Positions 28,008 to 37,593 of a stretch of DNA of 64,000 nucleotides are shown here, in pieces. Numbering within the stretch: position 1 is the stretch's first letter; every line of letters begins with the position of its first letter. Under the pieces are notes generated by a model, which was not told the origin of the DNA, did no database searches, and saw nothing but the letters and a program-made list of their open reading frames with translations. The stretch spans positions 54,244 through 118,243 of the forward strand of contig JACDFR010000006.1 of NCBI GenBank assembly GCA_013815685.1, in the 5' to 3' direction. Made by a program: the position numbers and the translations under genes. The stretch is from Ramlibacter sp. (lineage in GTDB: Bacteria > Pseudomonadota > Gammaproteobacteria > Burkholderiales > Burkholderiaceae_C).

Positions 28008-28777
28008 GCGATCGTCCCGTCGATGGGACGCACGTCCAGCCCGGCCTGCGCCGCGTGCCGCTTGATTTCGGCCAGCGTCATTCTTTTCCAATGCAAGGCG
28101 TCTGCGATGGCGATGCCCGAGACGCCCAAGGCTGCTGCCGCCGCCAGGTCCTCGGCGCGCCCGAACCCGCCGCTCGCGGTGATGGGAACGGTCACGGCGT
28201 CGCATACGTGCTGGATCAGCGGCAGGTCGAAGCCCTTGCGGGTGCCCTCCTGATCGACGGAGGTCAGCAGGATTTCGCCGGCGCCCAGGTCCACGGCCTG
28301 CCGGGCCCAGGCAACCACGTCCCGGCCGGTTCGCTCGCGGCCATTGTCGGTATAGGCTTCCCACCGTTGCGGCGCGACACGCTTGGCTTCGATGCCCAGC
28401 ACCATGCACTGGGAGCCGTAGCGGCGCGCCACGTCAGTGACGAGCTGTGGCCGCGCGATGGCAGCGGTATTGATCGCCACCTTGTCCGCCCCCGAATGCA
28501 TCATCCGGCTCACGTCGTCCAGAGAGCGGATGCCTCCTCCCACGGTGATCGGGACATAGACCTGGTTGGCGGCGCGCTTGATGATGTCGGACAGGTTGTT
28601 GCGCTGGTAGAGGCTGGCCACGATGTCGATGAACAGGAGCTCGTCGGCGCCCTGCGCGTAGTAGCGCAGCGCATGTTCGTGCGGATCGCCGACAACCCGC
28701 AATCCTTCCAGGTGCACCCCCTTGATGAGGTTGGGCCCCTTGATGTCCAGCCTGGCGATGATGCGGACATGGTTCAT
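28004..28777 (-). CDS. AglZ/HisF2-family acetamidino modification protein
   Basis: A 257-aa TIM barrel collinear with HisF (RIIARLDIKGPNLIKG, ITVGGGIRSLDDV, ADKVAINTAA, LTSVDQEGTRKGFD, TASGGFGRAEDLA). The first catalytic Asp of HisF is kept (D11), but the position of the second, D130, is Glu here (LGIEAKRV), and the DVKDG loop has become DIKGP. This supports an alternative role: channelling ammonia from HisH2 to the N-acetyl sugar amidotransferase encoded just upstream. It is 20 bases downstream of that gene and overlaps hisH2. Confidence 0.87.
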   Translation of the reverse strand: MNHVRIIARLDIKGPNLIKGVHLEGLRVVGDPHEHALRYYAQGADELLFIDIVASLYQRNNLSDIIKRAANQVYVPITVGGGIRSLDDVSRMMHSGADKVAINTAAIARPQLVTDVARRYGSQCMVLGIEAKRVAPQRWEAYTDNGRERTGRDVVAWARQAVDLGAGEILLTSVDQEGTRKGFDLPLIQHVCDAVTVPITASGGFGRAEDLAAAAALGVSGIAIADALHWKRMTLAEIKRHAAQAGLDVRPIDGTIA

Positions 28778-28797
28778 GGTGCGTCCATGCTTGCCGG

Positions 28798-30117
28798 TCA
28801 GGCCGGCTGCTGCCAGACGCTGTGGCGCAGTTTCCACTCGCCGCCCTCGCGCCTCCACAGGTGCGGCGAGCGGAAGGTGTCGGCCAGGCGCATGAAGTAA
28901 TCCGCGTCCATCACCGGCGACTCGAACATCTTCGATGCTTGCGGGAACTCCCTGGCCGGGATGCTCAGGTATTGGAAAATTTCCTCGGCGAAGCGCGCGG
29001 GAAATTCCCCGTCGTAGCGGCGCACCAGCGCCGCGCCCTCCTCGCGCGTGATATCGCCGGAGCGAACTTCCTGCGCGGCGTCGTAGGTCGCCCGGCCGAT
29101 CCCGAACTTGGTGAACGTGGTGTAGTAGTGAAAGTCGTCGATGCGGTCGTCGATGCTGTTGTACTTGCTGTAGGTGCCCGGCGTACGCTCGGGCGAGGCC
29201 TCGAAGCCCCCATGCTCGACCGCGTAGTAGTAGCAGCTCTGGGGGTGCCACCTCAGGTAGAAGCCCAGGTAGTGGACCTCGACCTGCTTCTTCTCGATCT
29301 GGGCCGGGTCGGCCGGGAGGTATGGAAGCAGATCCTGCTCTTGCAGGCCGTAGTCGTCGTAAAGGCTCGCAATCGAGGTGCCGCCCAGGTAGATCTTCGA
29401 CTTGTCGCTGGAAGTGAAATACGACCAGTCGCGCCGGGCGCTGGCCGTGTCGCCGATGGGGTTGCCGTACTCGGCCTCGTTTTCGCCATACACGACGAAG
29501 GGGATGTCGTGCAGCAACGCCACCTTGGGGGCGAGCGATTTCTGGCCGAAGATGAATGCCTGGAACGGATGAAACAGGTTCTCCACGGCGAGGCGTGTGA
29601 GCAGCCGGTGCACGCGCCCGTTGGGAGTCATCAGGTAGTTGTCGAACCCCGCGTGCAGCCAGGACTGGAAGTTTCGCCAGCCCCATTCGGTGTAGACGTG
29701 CGGCGCCCAGGTGCAGGTGAGCGGGTGCATGCCAAAACGGGTCTTGAGGATGTGGGATGCGTAGAAGCTGTCCTTGCCTCCCGAGCCGGGTACCACGCAG
29801 TCATACCCCGACTTGCTGCGGAAGCGGTCGCACAGCGCGGCCAGCTGGGCCTCCCGCGCCTTCCAGTCGATCGAGCCGCGCTTTTGCTCGGCGAACCGGC
29901 AGGCATCGCAGACGCCTTCATCATCGAACGCGATGGTCGCCTTTTTGCTGTCTTTCGTATGCTGGTACTCGACCGCAGAATTCGGCCGCTGGTTGGAAAT
30001 GACGCAGTGCTTGCAAAAATGCACGTGCCGCGGCAAGCCGTATTTCGTTTCCGCAGATTCCTGCGGCGCCTCGAACAAGGACAGGTCGACCGGCTTTGGG
30101 TTGGGTATGAGTGGCAT
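28798..30117 (-). CDS. N-acetyl sugar amidotransferase (WbpG/PseA family)
   Basis: A 439-aa ATP-dependent amidotransferase of the PP-loop (N-type ATP pyrophosphatase) superfamily. Two CxxC pairs (FCKHCVI at 35-38, CDACRF at 70-73) fit a zinc site, and the ATP-binding loop SGGKDS is at 112-117. Family members turn an acetamido group into an acetamidino group using ammonia supplied by HisH/HisF. Here the substrate is probably the legionaminic-type acid or its precursor. ATG 30117 is preferred; GTG 30123 is two codons upstream. A TATAAT sequence overlaps the end of the upstream gene (30147-30152) and could be an internal promoter. Confidence 0.88.
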   Translation of the reverse strand: MPLIPNPKPVDLSLFEAPQESAETKYGLPRHVHFCKHCVISNQRPNSAVEYQHTKDSKKATIAFDDEGVCDACRFAEQKRGSIDWKAREAQLAALCDRFRSKSGYDCVVPGSGGKDSFYASHILKTRFGMHPLTCTWAPHVYTEWGWRNFQSWLHAGFDNYLMTPNGRVHRLLTRLAVENLFHPFQAFIFGQKSLAPKVALLHDIPFVVYGENEAEYGNPIGDTASARRDWSYFTSSDKSKIYLGGTSIASLYDDYGLQEQDLLPYLPADPAQIEKKQVEVHYLGFYLRWHPQSCYYYAVEHGGFEASPERTPGTYSKYNSIDDRIDDFHYYTTFTKFGIGRATYDAAQEVRSGDITREEGAALVRRYDGEFPARFAEEIFQYLSIPAREFPQASKMFESPVMDADYFMRLADTFRSPHLWRREGGEWKLRHSVWQQPA

Positions 30118-30147
30118 CGGCACAGGATAGCGGTCGCGTGAAGGCGA

Positions 30148-31344
30148 TTATAGAAATTCGGCAAGAACCTCGACCACGCGCCGCGTAGCGGCCCCGGACG
30201 AAACCGGATCGCGCCGTGGAAGGGCCGTCCACCGGTCCAGCGCCTGATCCAGCCCGTTCAGCGGGACGGCGGCGTCGGCGATGCCGAAACGCGCCAGCGG
30301 CATCGCGTCGTCGAACACCGATCCTCGAACCTGGACCAGCCGCGCGCCGCAAAGATGGCCTTCCAGGCCCACGGTCGAAGTGAGCGTCACCACCGTGTCG
30401 ACGGCATGCAGCAGGTCCGGCAACGCCCAGTCCTGCCCGGTCAGGACAATCCGGGGGTCGGCAGGCAGGGCAGGCATGGTTTCACCGGCACGCGGGCGCA
30501 CGCACAGCACAGCGTCGGGCTGCCGCATGACCCATTGGGCAAGCCGGGCCAGGACGCGGCCGGGCAAGCCGGGGTCCCCCGGCCTGCCGTCGAACGGATG
30601 GACCACCGGTTCAGCCTGATTGGGCCAGAGCAGCAGCCGCCGGCCCTCCCATCCGTGACGCCGGCGCAGCTCCCGGGCGCGGCGCGTGTTGCCGGGATCG
30701 AGCAAGGCATCGAACGCGGGGTTGCCGGTCACCACCACTTCGCCGGGCCCGCGGCCGGCGGCCAACAGGAACTGCCTGACGCCGGCGTTGAGCACGCACA
30801 CGCGCTGCGCGTAGCCGGGCAAACCGATCCAGCGCACTTCGTCCACGGCGAAGAGATCGACCATGCACACGCTGGGCACACCCAACTGCGCGGCGGCCTC
30901 GACCGCCGCGCGCTCGGCGCGCGGAGAATTGGTGACCACCAGCAGATCGGGACGCACCTGCTCCAGCACGCGGCTCATCATCTGGACGGGCAGGAATGCC
31001 TGGCGCCCGAGCGCTCCATAGCGGCGCTGGGCCTCTTGCGGACCGGCTTGCGCTTCGAGTTCCGCATAGCTCAGTCCGAGGTAGGCTTCACTTTCGGCGG
31101 CATCGTCCACATCGCCCATCGACGCCAGGAGTTTCCGCCCCATCGCGAGCGCGGCTTCGTCGCCCCGCCGGAGGAAATCCTTGACTTGCAGCAGAGGCAG
31201 ACCCGCGTCACGCACCACGCGGGCGGCGGTGGTCAGGCCAACGACCTGCACCTGGGCCAGCCCAGCCGCTTGCAATGCGCGCGCCACAGGCACCACCATT
31301 CGCACATGCCCGGACCCGTAGCACACGAACAGGACTTTTTTCAT
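30148..31344 (-). CDS. Putative GT-B-fold glycosyltransferase / surface carbohydrate protein
   Basis: A 398-aa protein that begins KKVLFVCYGSGHVRMVVPVA and shows two Rossmann-like halves, as in GT-B glycosyltransferases and UDP-sugar 2-epimerases. In the second half, TGNPAFDALL and TLTSTVGLEGHLCGARLVQV resemble nucleotide-sugar-binding segments. I do not recognise the exact family. As the only cytoplasmic glycosyltransferase candidate in the operon besides the phosphoglycosyl transferase, it may transfer the CMP-activated nonulosonic acid. It overlaps asnB by four bases (ATGA). Alternative: a nucleotide-sugar hydrolase or epimerase. Confidence 0.6.
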   Translation of the reverse strand: MKKVLFVCYGSGHVRMVVPVARALQAAGLAQVQVVGLTTAARVVRDAGLPLLQVKDFLRRGDEAALAMGRKLLASMGDVDDAAESEAYLGLSYAELEAQAGPQEAQRRYGALGRQAFLPVQMMSRVLEQVRPDLLVVTNSPRAERAAVEAAAQLGVPSVCMVDLFAVDEVRWIGLPGYAQRVCVLNAGVRQFLLAAGRGPGEVVVTGNPAFDALLDPGNTRRARELRRRHGWEGRRLLLWPNQAEPVVHPFDGRPGDPGLPGRVLARLAQWVMRQPDAVLCVRPRAGETMPALPADPRIVLTGQDWALPDLLHAVDTVVTLTSTVGLEGHLCGARLVQVRGSVFDDAMPLARFGIADAAVPLNGLDQALDRWTALPRRDPVSSGAATRRVVEVLAEFL

Positions 31345-33128
31345 CGCTGTGCCTGTTCAGCCCAAAGCGCCAGCGCCGCCAGCGCGCGCAGCTCGCGCGT
31401 GTGGTTGGCCGTGCCTTCGCGGTGCGCGGACAGCATCGCGGCGATGACTTGGGGTCGCATCAGCCGGCGCAGGAGATCGCTGGCTTGCAGGGTGCGGGCC
31501 AGCCAGCCGTAGCTCTCGCGCCTGAACCATTCGCCCACCGGGACGGTGAACATCTGCTTCTTGCGGTGAGCAAGATCGGCCCCGATCAGCGGGGTCACCG
31601 CCTTCTTGTACCAATGCTTCTTGTCGCCCGCGCTCAGCTTGGTGTCCCCGCGCGAGCGGAAAGCGAACTCCATCATCCGCCAGTCGAGGAAGGGGGTGCG
31701 CGCCTCGATCGATACCGCCATGCCCATCCGGTCGGGCTTGACGAGGTTGTTGCCGCACAGGAGCAGCTGCATGTCCAGGTACAAGGCCTGGTTGATCCGG
31801 CCCAAATGCCCAGCCTGGTCGAACCACGGTTTGGCGGCCAGCTCGAAACTGTCGACCCCTTCGAGTCGCGCGGCCACTGACGGCACGTAGAGGGCACGCT
31901 TGGCTTGCGGCGAAAACAGCGAAATCGATTCGAAATACCCACGCTGGAAATCGCCAACCGGCTGCGCGTGGGCTTCGGCACGGGCGAAGTACTCAGCGTA
32001 CTTGTCGTAGCCGGCGAACAGCTCGTCGCCGCCGTCGCCGGTCAGCACCACCTTGACATGCCTGGCCGCCAGTTCGCTCACGCGCAGCGTGGGCATGAAA
32101 GACGCATCGCCATGGGGCTGGTCGAGGTGATAGAGGACGTGCGGCCAGCGGTCCAGCATATTGAGCTCGGCGATTTCGCTGGTGTGGTCGCAACCGAAGC
32201 GGGCCGCGGCCTGTGCGGCAAAGGCCGATTCGTCGTAGCGCGGGTCCGCAAAGCCGATGCAGAAGGTCTTGACCGGATGCGCCACGTGTCGCGCCATCAG
32301 CCCCACGATGCTGCTGGAGTCGACCCCGCCTGAAAGGAAAGCGCCCCAGGGCACGTCGGCGCGCAGGCGGATCCGGGTGGCGTCGTCCAGCGTGGCCATG
32401 AACTCCTGCGCCCAGTCTCCGTATTGGTAGTCGCGCTCCTGCTGCGCCGCCAGGTTCCACCAGCGCTGGGTCACCGCGCCTTGGCGGGTGAACTTCATCC
32501 AGGTGCCGGGCATGACGTGGCGGATGCCGCGCCAGATGGTCCAAGGCGCCGGAATGTAGTTGAAGCTCAGGTAGTGGTGGATGGCTTCGATGTCGACCCC
32601 GTCCAGTCCCGCGGCGCCCGTCACGGGCAGCATGGCCTTGATCTCGGATGCGAATACCGCCCGGTTTCCGTCGTCGGCCACGTACAGGGGCTTGACCCCG
32701 ATACGGTCGCGCGCCAGGTACAGCGCGTCCTGGCGTGCATCGTCGATCGCAATGGCGAACATGCCATTGAGCCGGCGCAGGCACGCGATGCCTTCCCGCT
32801 CGTACAGGCGCAGGATCACCTCCGTGTCCGATGCGGTGCGCAGCAGCACGCCCTGGCTTCGCAGTTCCGCAGCCAGTTCGACAAAATTGAAGATCTCGCC
32901 GTTTTGGACCACGGCGATCAGGCCGTCGTCGGACACGAACGGCTGGTGCCCGCCATCGATATCGATGATCGAGAGCCTGCGGTTCCCGACGGCCACGCCT
33001 CGATGCGGCTGGTGCCGCATGCCCTCGTCGTCCGGGCCCCGGTGCACGAGCTTTCGCGACATCAGATCCAGTGCCTCGCCCGCCAGCGCACGCCGGGACC
33101 GGTCCCAATAACCGAAAACGCCGCACAT
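31341..33128 (-). CDS. asnB: Asparagine synthase (glutamine-hydrolysing)-like amidotransferase
   Basis: A 595-aa two-domain enzyme. The N-terminal class II glutaminase starts MCGVFGYW with the catalytic Cys2 and carries KLVHRGPDDEGM. The C-terminal synthetase domain has the ATP loop AFLSGGVDSSSIVGL and VLTGDGGDELFAGYDKY. In glycan clusters such proteins (WbpS type) usually amidate the carboxyl group of a uronic or ulosonic acid instead of aspartate. It overlaps the downstream gene and abuts the upstream sugar transferase, so a carbohydrate role is more likely than asparagine synthesis; sequence alone does not decide. Confidence 0.85.
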   Translation of the reverse strand: MCGVFGYWDRSRRALAGEALDLMSRKLVHRGPDDEGMRHQPHRGVAVGNRRLSIIDIDGGHQPFVSDDGLIAVVQNGEIFNFVELAAELRSQGVLLRTASDTEVILRLYEREGIACLRRLNGMFAIAIDDARQDALYLARDRIGVKPLYVADDGNRAVFASEIKAMLPVTGAAGLDGVDIEAIHHYLSFNYIPAPWTIWRGIRHVMPGTWMKFTRQGAVTQRWWNLAAQQERDYQYGDWAQEFMATLDDATRIRLRADVPWGAFLSGGVDSSSIVGLMARHVAHPVKTFCIGFADPRYDESAFAAQAAARFGCDHTSEIAELNMLDRWPHVLYHLDQPHGDASFMPTLRVSELAARHVKVVLTGDGGDELFAGYDKYAEYFARAEAHAQPVGDFQRGYFESISLFSPQAKRALYVPSVAARLEGVDSFELAAKPWFDQAGHLGRINQALYLDMQLLLCGNNLVKPDRMGMAVSIEARTPFLDWRMMEFAFRSRGDTKLSAGDKKHWYKKAVTPLIGADLAHRKKQMFTVPVGEWFRRESYGWLARTLQASDLLRRLMRPQVIAAMLSAHREGTANHTRELRALAALALWAEQAQR

Positions 33129-33683
33129 CTAGTTGCTCGCCTTTCCCGAAAGCCGGCGCAATGTCCAGGCGAATATCCTCAGGTCCAGCCCCAGATCGTG
33201 TTCCCGTGCATAGCGCAGGTCCAGGGCGAGCCGCTCGGCGGGGGTCGCGTCGGAGCGCAGCAATGCCTGCGCCAGGCCCGTGATGCCGGGTCGGACGCTG
33301 CAGCGGACGGCCCAATCCGCCTGCGAATAAAGGACCCGTTGCTGCGGGACGTCGGGTCTCGGGCCGACCAGGCTCATGTCGCCTCGCAGCACATTCAGCA
33401 ATTGCGGAAGCTCGTCGATGCTGGTGCGCCGCAGCAGCCGGCCCACGCCAGTGATCCGGTGGTCGTCCTGCGCCGTGTGGTACGGCCCCGCCGCCGCGGC
33501 ATTCCCGACCATGCTGCGAAGCTTGAACATGGTGAAACCGCGGCCGCCAAGCCCCAGCCGGACCTGGCGGAACAGGATGGGCGGCCCGCTTTCCACGGCA
33601 ATCGCCACGGCGGCGGCCACCAGCACGGGGGACAACAGCGCCAGCAGCACAATGGCAATGACCACGTCGAGCATGCGCTTCAT
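33129..33683 (-). CDS. Short phosphoglycosyl transferase (PglC/WcaJ-type sugar transferase)
   Basis: A 184-aa monotopic phosphoglycosyl transferase that would start glycan assembly on undecaprenyl phosphate. A single N-terminal membrane segment (residues ~5-30) leads to ILFRQVRLGLGGRGFTMFKL. The catalytic Asp-Glu pair is D90-E91 in TSIDELPQLLNVLRGDMSLV, followed by GPRPDV. The small PglC size, without the extra N-terminal domain of WbaP, fits diacetylbacillosamine or a similar sugar as first residue. The longer in-frame extension upstream is not supported; ATG 33683 lies four bases after the aldolase stop. Confidence 0.88.
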   Translation of the reverse strand: MKRMLDVVIAIVLLALLSPVLVAAAVAIAVESGPPILFRQVRLGLGGRGFTMFKLRSMVGNAAAAGPYHTAQDDHRITGVGRLLRRTSIDELPQLLNVLRGDMSLVGPRPDVPQQRVLYSQADWAVRCSVRPGITGLAQALLRSDATPAERLALDLRYAREHDLGLDLRIFAWTLRRLSGKASN

Positions 33684-33687
33684 GCGC

Positions 33688-34488
33688 TCAGGGCCCCACG
33701 CCGGCCGCAATGCCACGGATGCGCGCCGCGATTCGCCGGCTATCGGCCGCGACCTGCTGCGGTGAGCGCCGCGCAAGCTCTTCTTCCGCCTGCCGGAGCA
33801 TGGCCACTTCGGCCTCGAAAGCCTCGCTGTCCTCACCGCGATGGAAAGTTCGCGAGAGGATGACCGAGCCCGATCCCAGCCGCAAATGCTCGGCAAGGAC
33901 ATCGCGGCCGGGCAGCATGCCTTCCTGGGGCCTGGCGATCCCACCGAAGCCGAAGCGCAGGCCCCGCTGCCGGGCGGCGGCAGCGACACGGTCCACCATT
34001 CCCGATGCCAGCGGCTCGAACATGAAGCGATGTCCCAGCGAAAGGTGCAGGTCGTTCAGGCCCACGAACACCTCGGCCAACCCCGGCGTCCCGGTCCACT
34101 CCGCCAGGGAGTCCAGCGCCAAAGCGGTTTCCAGCAGCGCGACGATGGGTGCGCGCCCCCCCACGGCCCGGGCGAACTCCTGCAGTTCGGCGGCCCCGGT
34201 GAACATCGGCAGCATGACCTGGTCGGCTCCGGCCGACAGGACCGCCTCAACCTCCGCCGGCGTGCGGTCGTTCAGCGGATTCACCCGAACCATGAGCGGC
34301 GATCGCCGAAGCACTCGCTTGATGCGGCTCACATCCTCGAGACCGTGCGCGCTGATGAAAGTGTTGCGCCCGGCTTGCCGCTCGGCCTTCCCGAGGCGTT
34401 CGAGATCGACGAAGAGTCGAAAGCCGGCGAGCGCGTCGCAGCGCCGCGCGAACGCAGGATCATTGGTGATCTGGATCAATTCGAGCAT
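33688..34488 (-). CDS. HpcH/HpaI/CitE-family aldolase of unknown substrate
   Basis: A 266-aa beta-barrel aldolase. Residues expected for metal-dependent activity are present: the pyruvate-binding Arg at R68 (LMVRVNP), and the two metal ligands E120 (ALLETALALD) and D146 (FVGLNDLHLSLG), spaced 26 residues apart as in HpcH. FRLFVDLERLG near residue 25 resembles CitE. It lies inside the glycan operon between the flippase and sugar-transferase genes (gaps of 12 and 4 bases), a place where such an enzyme is not expected. It could make or break a pyruvate-derived unit of the glycan; no established pathway is known to me. A second, unrelated family member starts at the left edge of the window. Confidence 0.75.
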   Translation of the reverse strand: MLELIQITNDPAFARRCDALAGFRLFVDLERLGKAERQAGRNTFISAHGLEDVSRIKRVLRRSPLMVRVNPLNDRTPAEVEAVLSAGADQVMLPMFTGAAELQEFARAVGGRAPIVALLETALALDSLAEWTGTPGLAEVFVGLNDLHLSLGHRFMFEPLASGMVDRVAAAARQRGLRFGFGGIARPQEGMLPGRDVLAEHLRLGSGSVILSRTFHRGEDSEAFEAEVAMLRQAEEELARRSPQQVAADSRRIAARIRGIAAGVGP

Positions 34489-34500
34489 GGAGCGGCTGGA

Positions 34501-35970
34501 TTATCGCGCCAGAGCGCCGCGCAGTTCGGCGCTTCCCCACCACGTGACCGAAACGACCGTCACACCTGCCGCTGTTGCCAGCGCCAGACCCGCCCACAAG
34601 CCTGGATCCGACGGCAATGACAAGGCGGCTGCCCCTGCCGCAAGCAGCAGGCACCCGAGTGAAATTCCCATGGACCGCCAGGGCAACCATGAACGGGCGC
34701 CGGCGCCAAGCGCGCCAATGGCCACGATGGCGACCGCGTATTGAAGCAGATTGAGCACCACCATCAGGCGCCCACCGTCGACGCCGCCCCGTACCCCGCA
34801 AGACAGCAGCAATGCCAGGGCAACGCCATAAGCCAACACCGGGGCACGCATCCGCCCGCGTGCGGCCAGTGCCGCCAGTGAGACGGCAATCACGGCCTGG
34901 GCAGGCAGGCCCCACGCACCAATGGCGCCCCACTCGGCCACCCGCACCAGCGCGCTCGTCTCCATTCTTCCCCACCCAAACAGCAGGTCCGCGATCGCCG
35001 GCGCTCCGACGACCAGTGCTGCGGCCGCCCCACAGGCAAGGGCCCAGGCCAGCGCGAAAGCGCTGCGCGCAGCAGTCCGGCCGCCGGCGGCATCGCCGCC
35101 GGCGACCGCCCGCGCGATGCCGGGGAGCGCCAGCGCGGCGACAAGCTGGATCGCCAGTACCAGCGGCAGTTCGACCAGCTTCCACGCGTAGTTGAAGGTC
35201 GCCAGCGAACCCTCCCCCGACTGCGACGCGATCGATCGGGCGGCGAATGGCAGAGTCAGAGGCAGGCCCGCCGACAGCGCGGCCCACAGCCACACGGACG
35301 GCCCCGGCAGCGATGGTTCCCCGCCCGCCGAAGGGGCGTCCGGCCCAACAGCTGCGGCCCGCATTCGCCAGCGCAGCCACGCCAGCCGCAGCAGCATGGC
35401 GCAAGCCAGGGCGGCGCCCAGCCAAGGGACCGTGTCCGCGGCGGGGATGCGTGCCACCGTCCATGCGATGGCCGCTATCAGGGCCCCATTGACCACCAGA
35501 TTGGCGGCGTACATTCCCGTGAAATCGCGCTCATGCTGCAGCCGCGTCGACCACAGCGCTGCCAGCAGTGCGGCGGGAAGTGCGAGCGCACTCCAGGCCA
35601 GGCCCTGCGCGGCACTCGCAAGCAGCGTCGAAGGCACACCGGCCGCAAGCCAGGCGGCCAGCGGCTGCCGCCCCAACGCCAGCAGCAATGCCAGCAGGCT
35701 TCCGCCGGCCAGCAGTGCCAGGCCCAATCGCCGCTGGGCAGCCGCGATCTGGACGCGGCTCTGCCCCGCCCAGGCGGGCACCAACACATAGGCAAGCGCG
35801 CCGCTGGCAAGCACGCTCGCCAGCCAGTCCGGCAGCGCGAGCATCAATACCACCACATCGGCCATGCCGGAGGTTCCGAAGGCGGCTGCCTGGGCCGATT
35901 CGCGCGCCAACCCGAGCAGCCGGCTGGCCAGCAGCAGGGCCAGTGACAGGGCGCCGGCTTTCAGAAACAT
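34501..35970 (-). CDS. MurJ/MviN-like lipid-linked glycan flippase
   Basis: A 489-aa polytopic membrane protein with about 13-14 helices. It belongs to the MVF/MOP group, with an N-terminus (LASRLLGLARESAQAAAFG) and a DVVVLMLALPDWLASVLASG segment resembling MurJ. It heads the glycan operon, so I infer export of an undecaprenyl-linked oligosaccharide, not lipid II; an essential MurJ would normally lie elsewhere. Start ATG 35970 begins directly before the first helix. The divergent lysS gene starts 84 bases away. GATAAT about ten bases before the ATG, with TTGTGC 18 bases upstream of it, is a weak promoter candidate. Confidence 0.78.
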   Translation of the reverse strand: MFLKAGALSLALLLASRLLGLARESAQAAAFGTSGMADVVVLMLALPDWLASVLASGALAYVLVPAWAGQSRVQIAAAQRRLGLALLAGGSLLALLLALGRQPLAAWLAAGVPSTLLASAAQGLAWSALALPAALLAALWSTRLQHERDFTGMYAANLVVNGALIAAIAWTVARIPAADTVPWLGAALACAMLLRLAWLRWRMRAAAVGPDAPSAGGEPSLPGPSVWLWAALSAGLPLTLPFAARSIASQSGEGSLATFNYAWKLVELPLVLAIQLVAALALPGIARAVAGGDAAGGRTAARSAFALAWALACGAAAALVVGAPAIADLLFGWGRMETSALVRVAEWGAIGAWGLPAQAVIAVSLAALAARGRMRAPVLAYGVALALLLSCGVRGGVDGGRLMVVLNLLQYAVAIVAIGALGAGARSWLPWRSMGISLGCLLLAAGAAALSLPSDPGLWAGLALATAAGVTVVSVTWWGSAELRGALAR

Positions 35971-36054
35971 GCGCTGGATTATCGAGCGCGGCGGGCAGGG
36001 CGCACAAAAACCTAAAATCAGCGGTTTCGCCCGCAATACTCATTCCGCCCTTCC

Positions 36055-37589
<1,535 letters not shown>

Positions 37590-37593
<4 letters not shown>

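Noticed and set aside
27369..28777. Histidine biosynthesis hisH-hisF pair
   Set aside because: No other his gene is nearby, HisF carries D130E, and the pair is coupled to a WbpG-like amidotransferase and nonulosonate genes.
31341..33128. Housekeeping asparagine synthetase
   Set aside because: The fold supports it, but tight coupling to sugar transferase and glycosyltransferase genes makes sugar-acid amidation more likely.
34501..35970. Canonical housekeeping murJ
   Set aside because: Operon context and shorter length favour a glycan flippase; cannot be settled without the rest of the genome.
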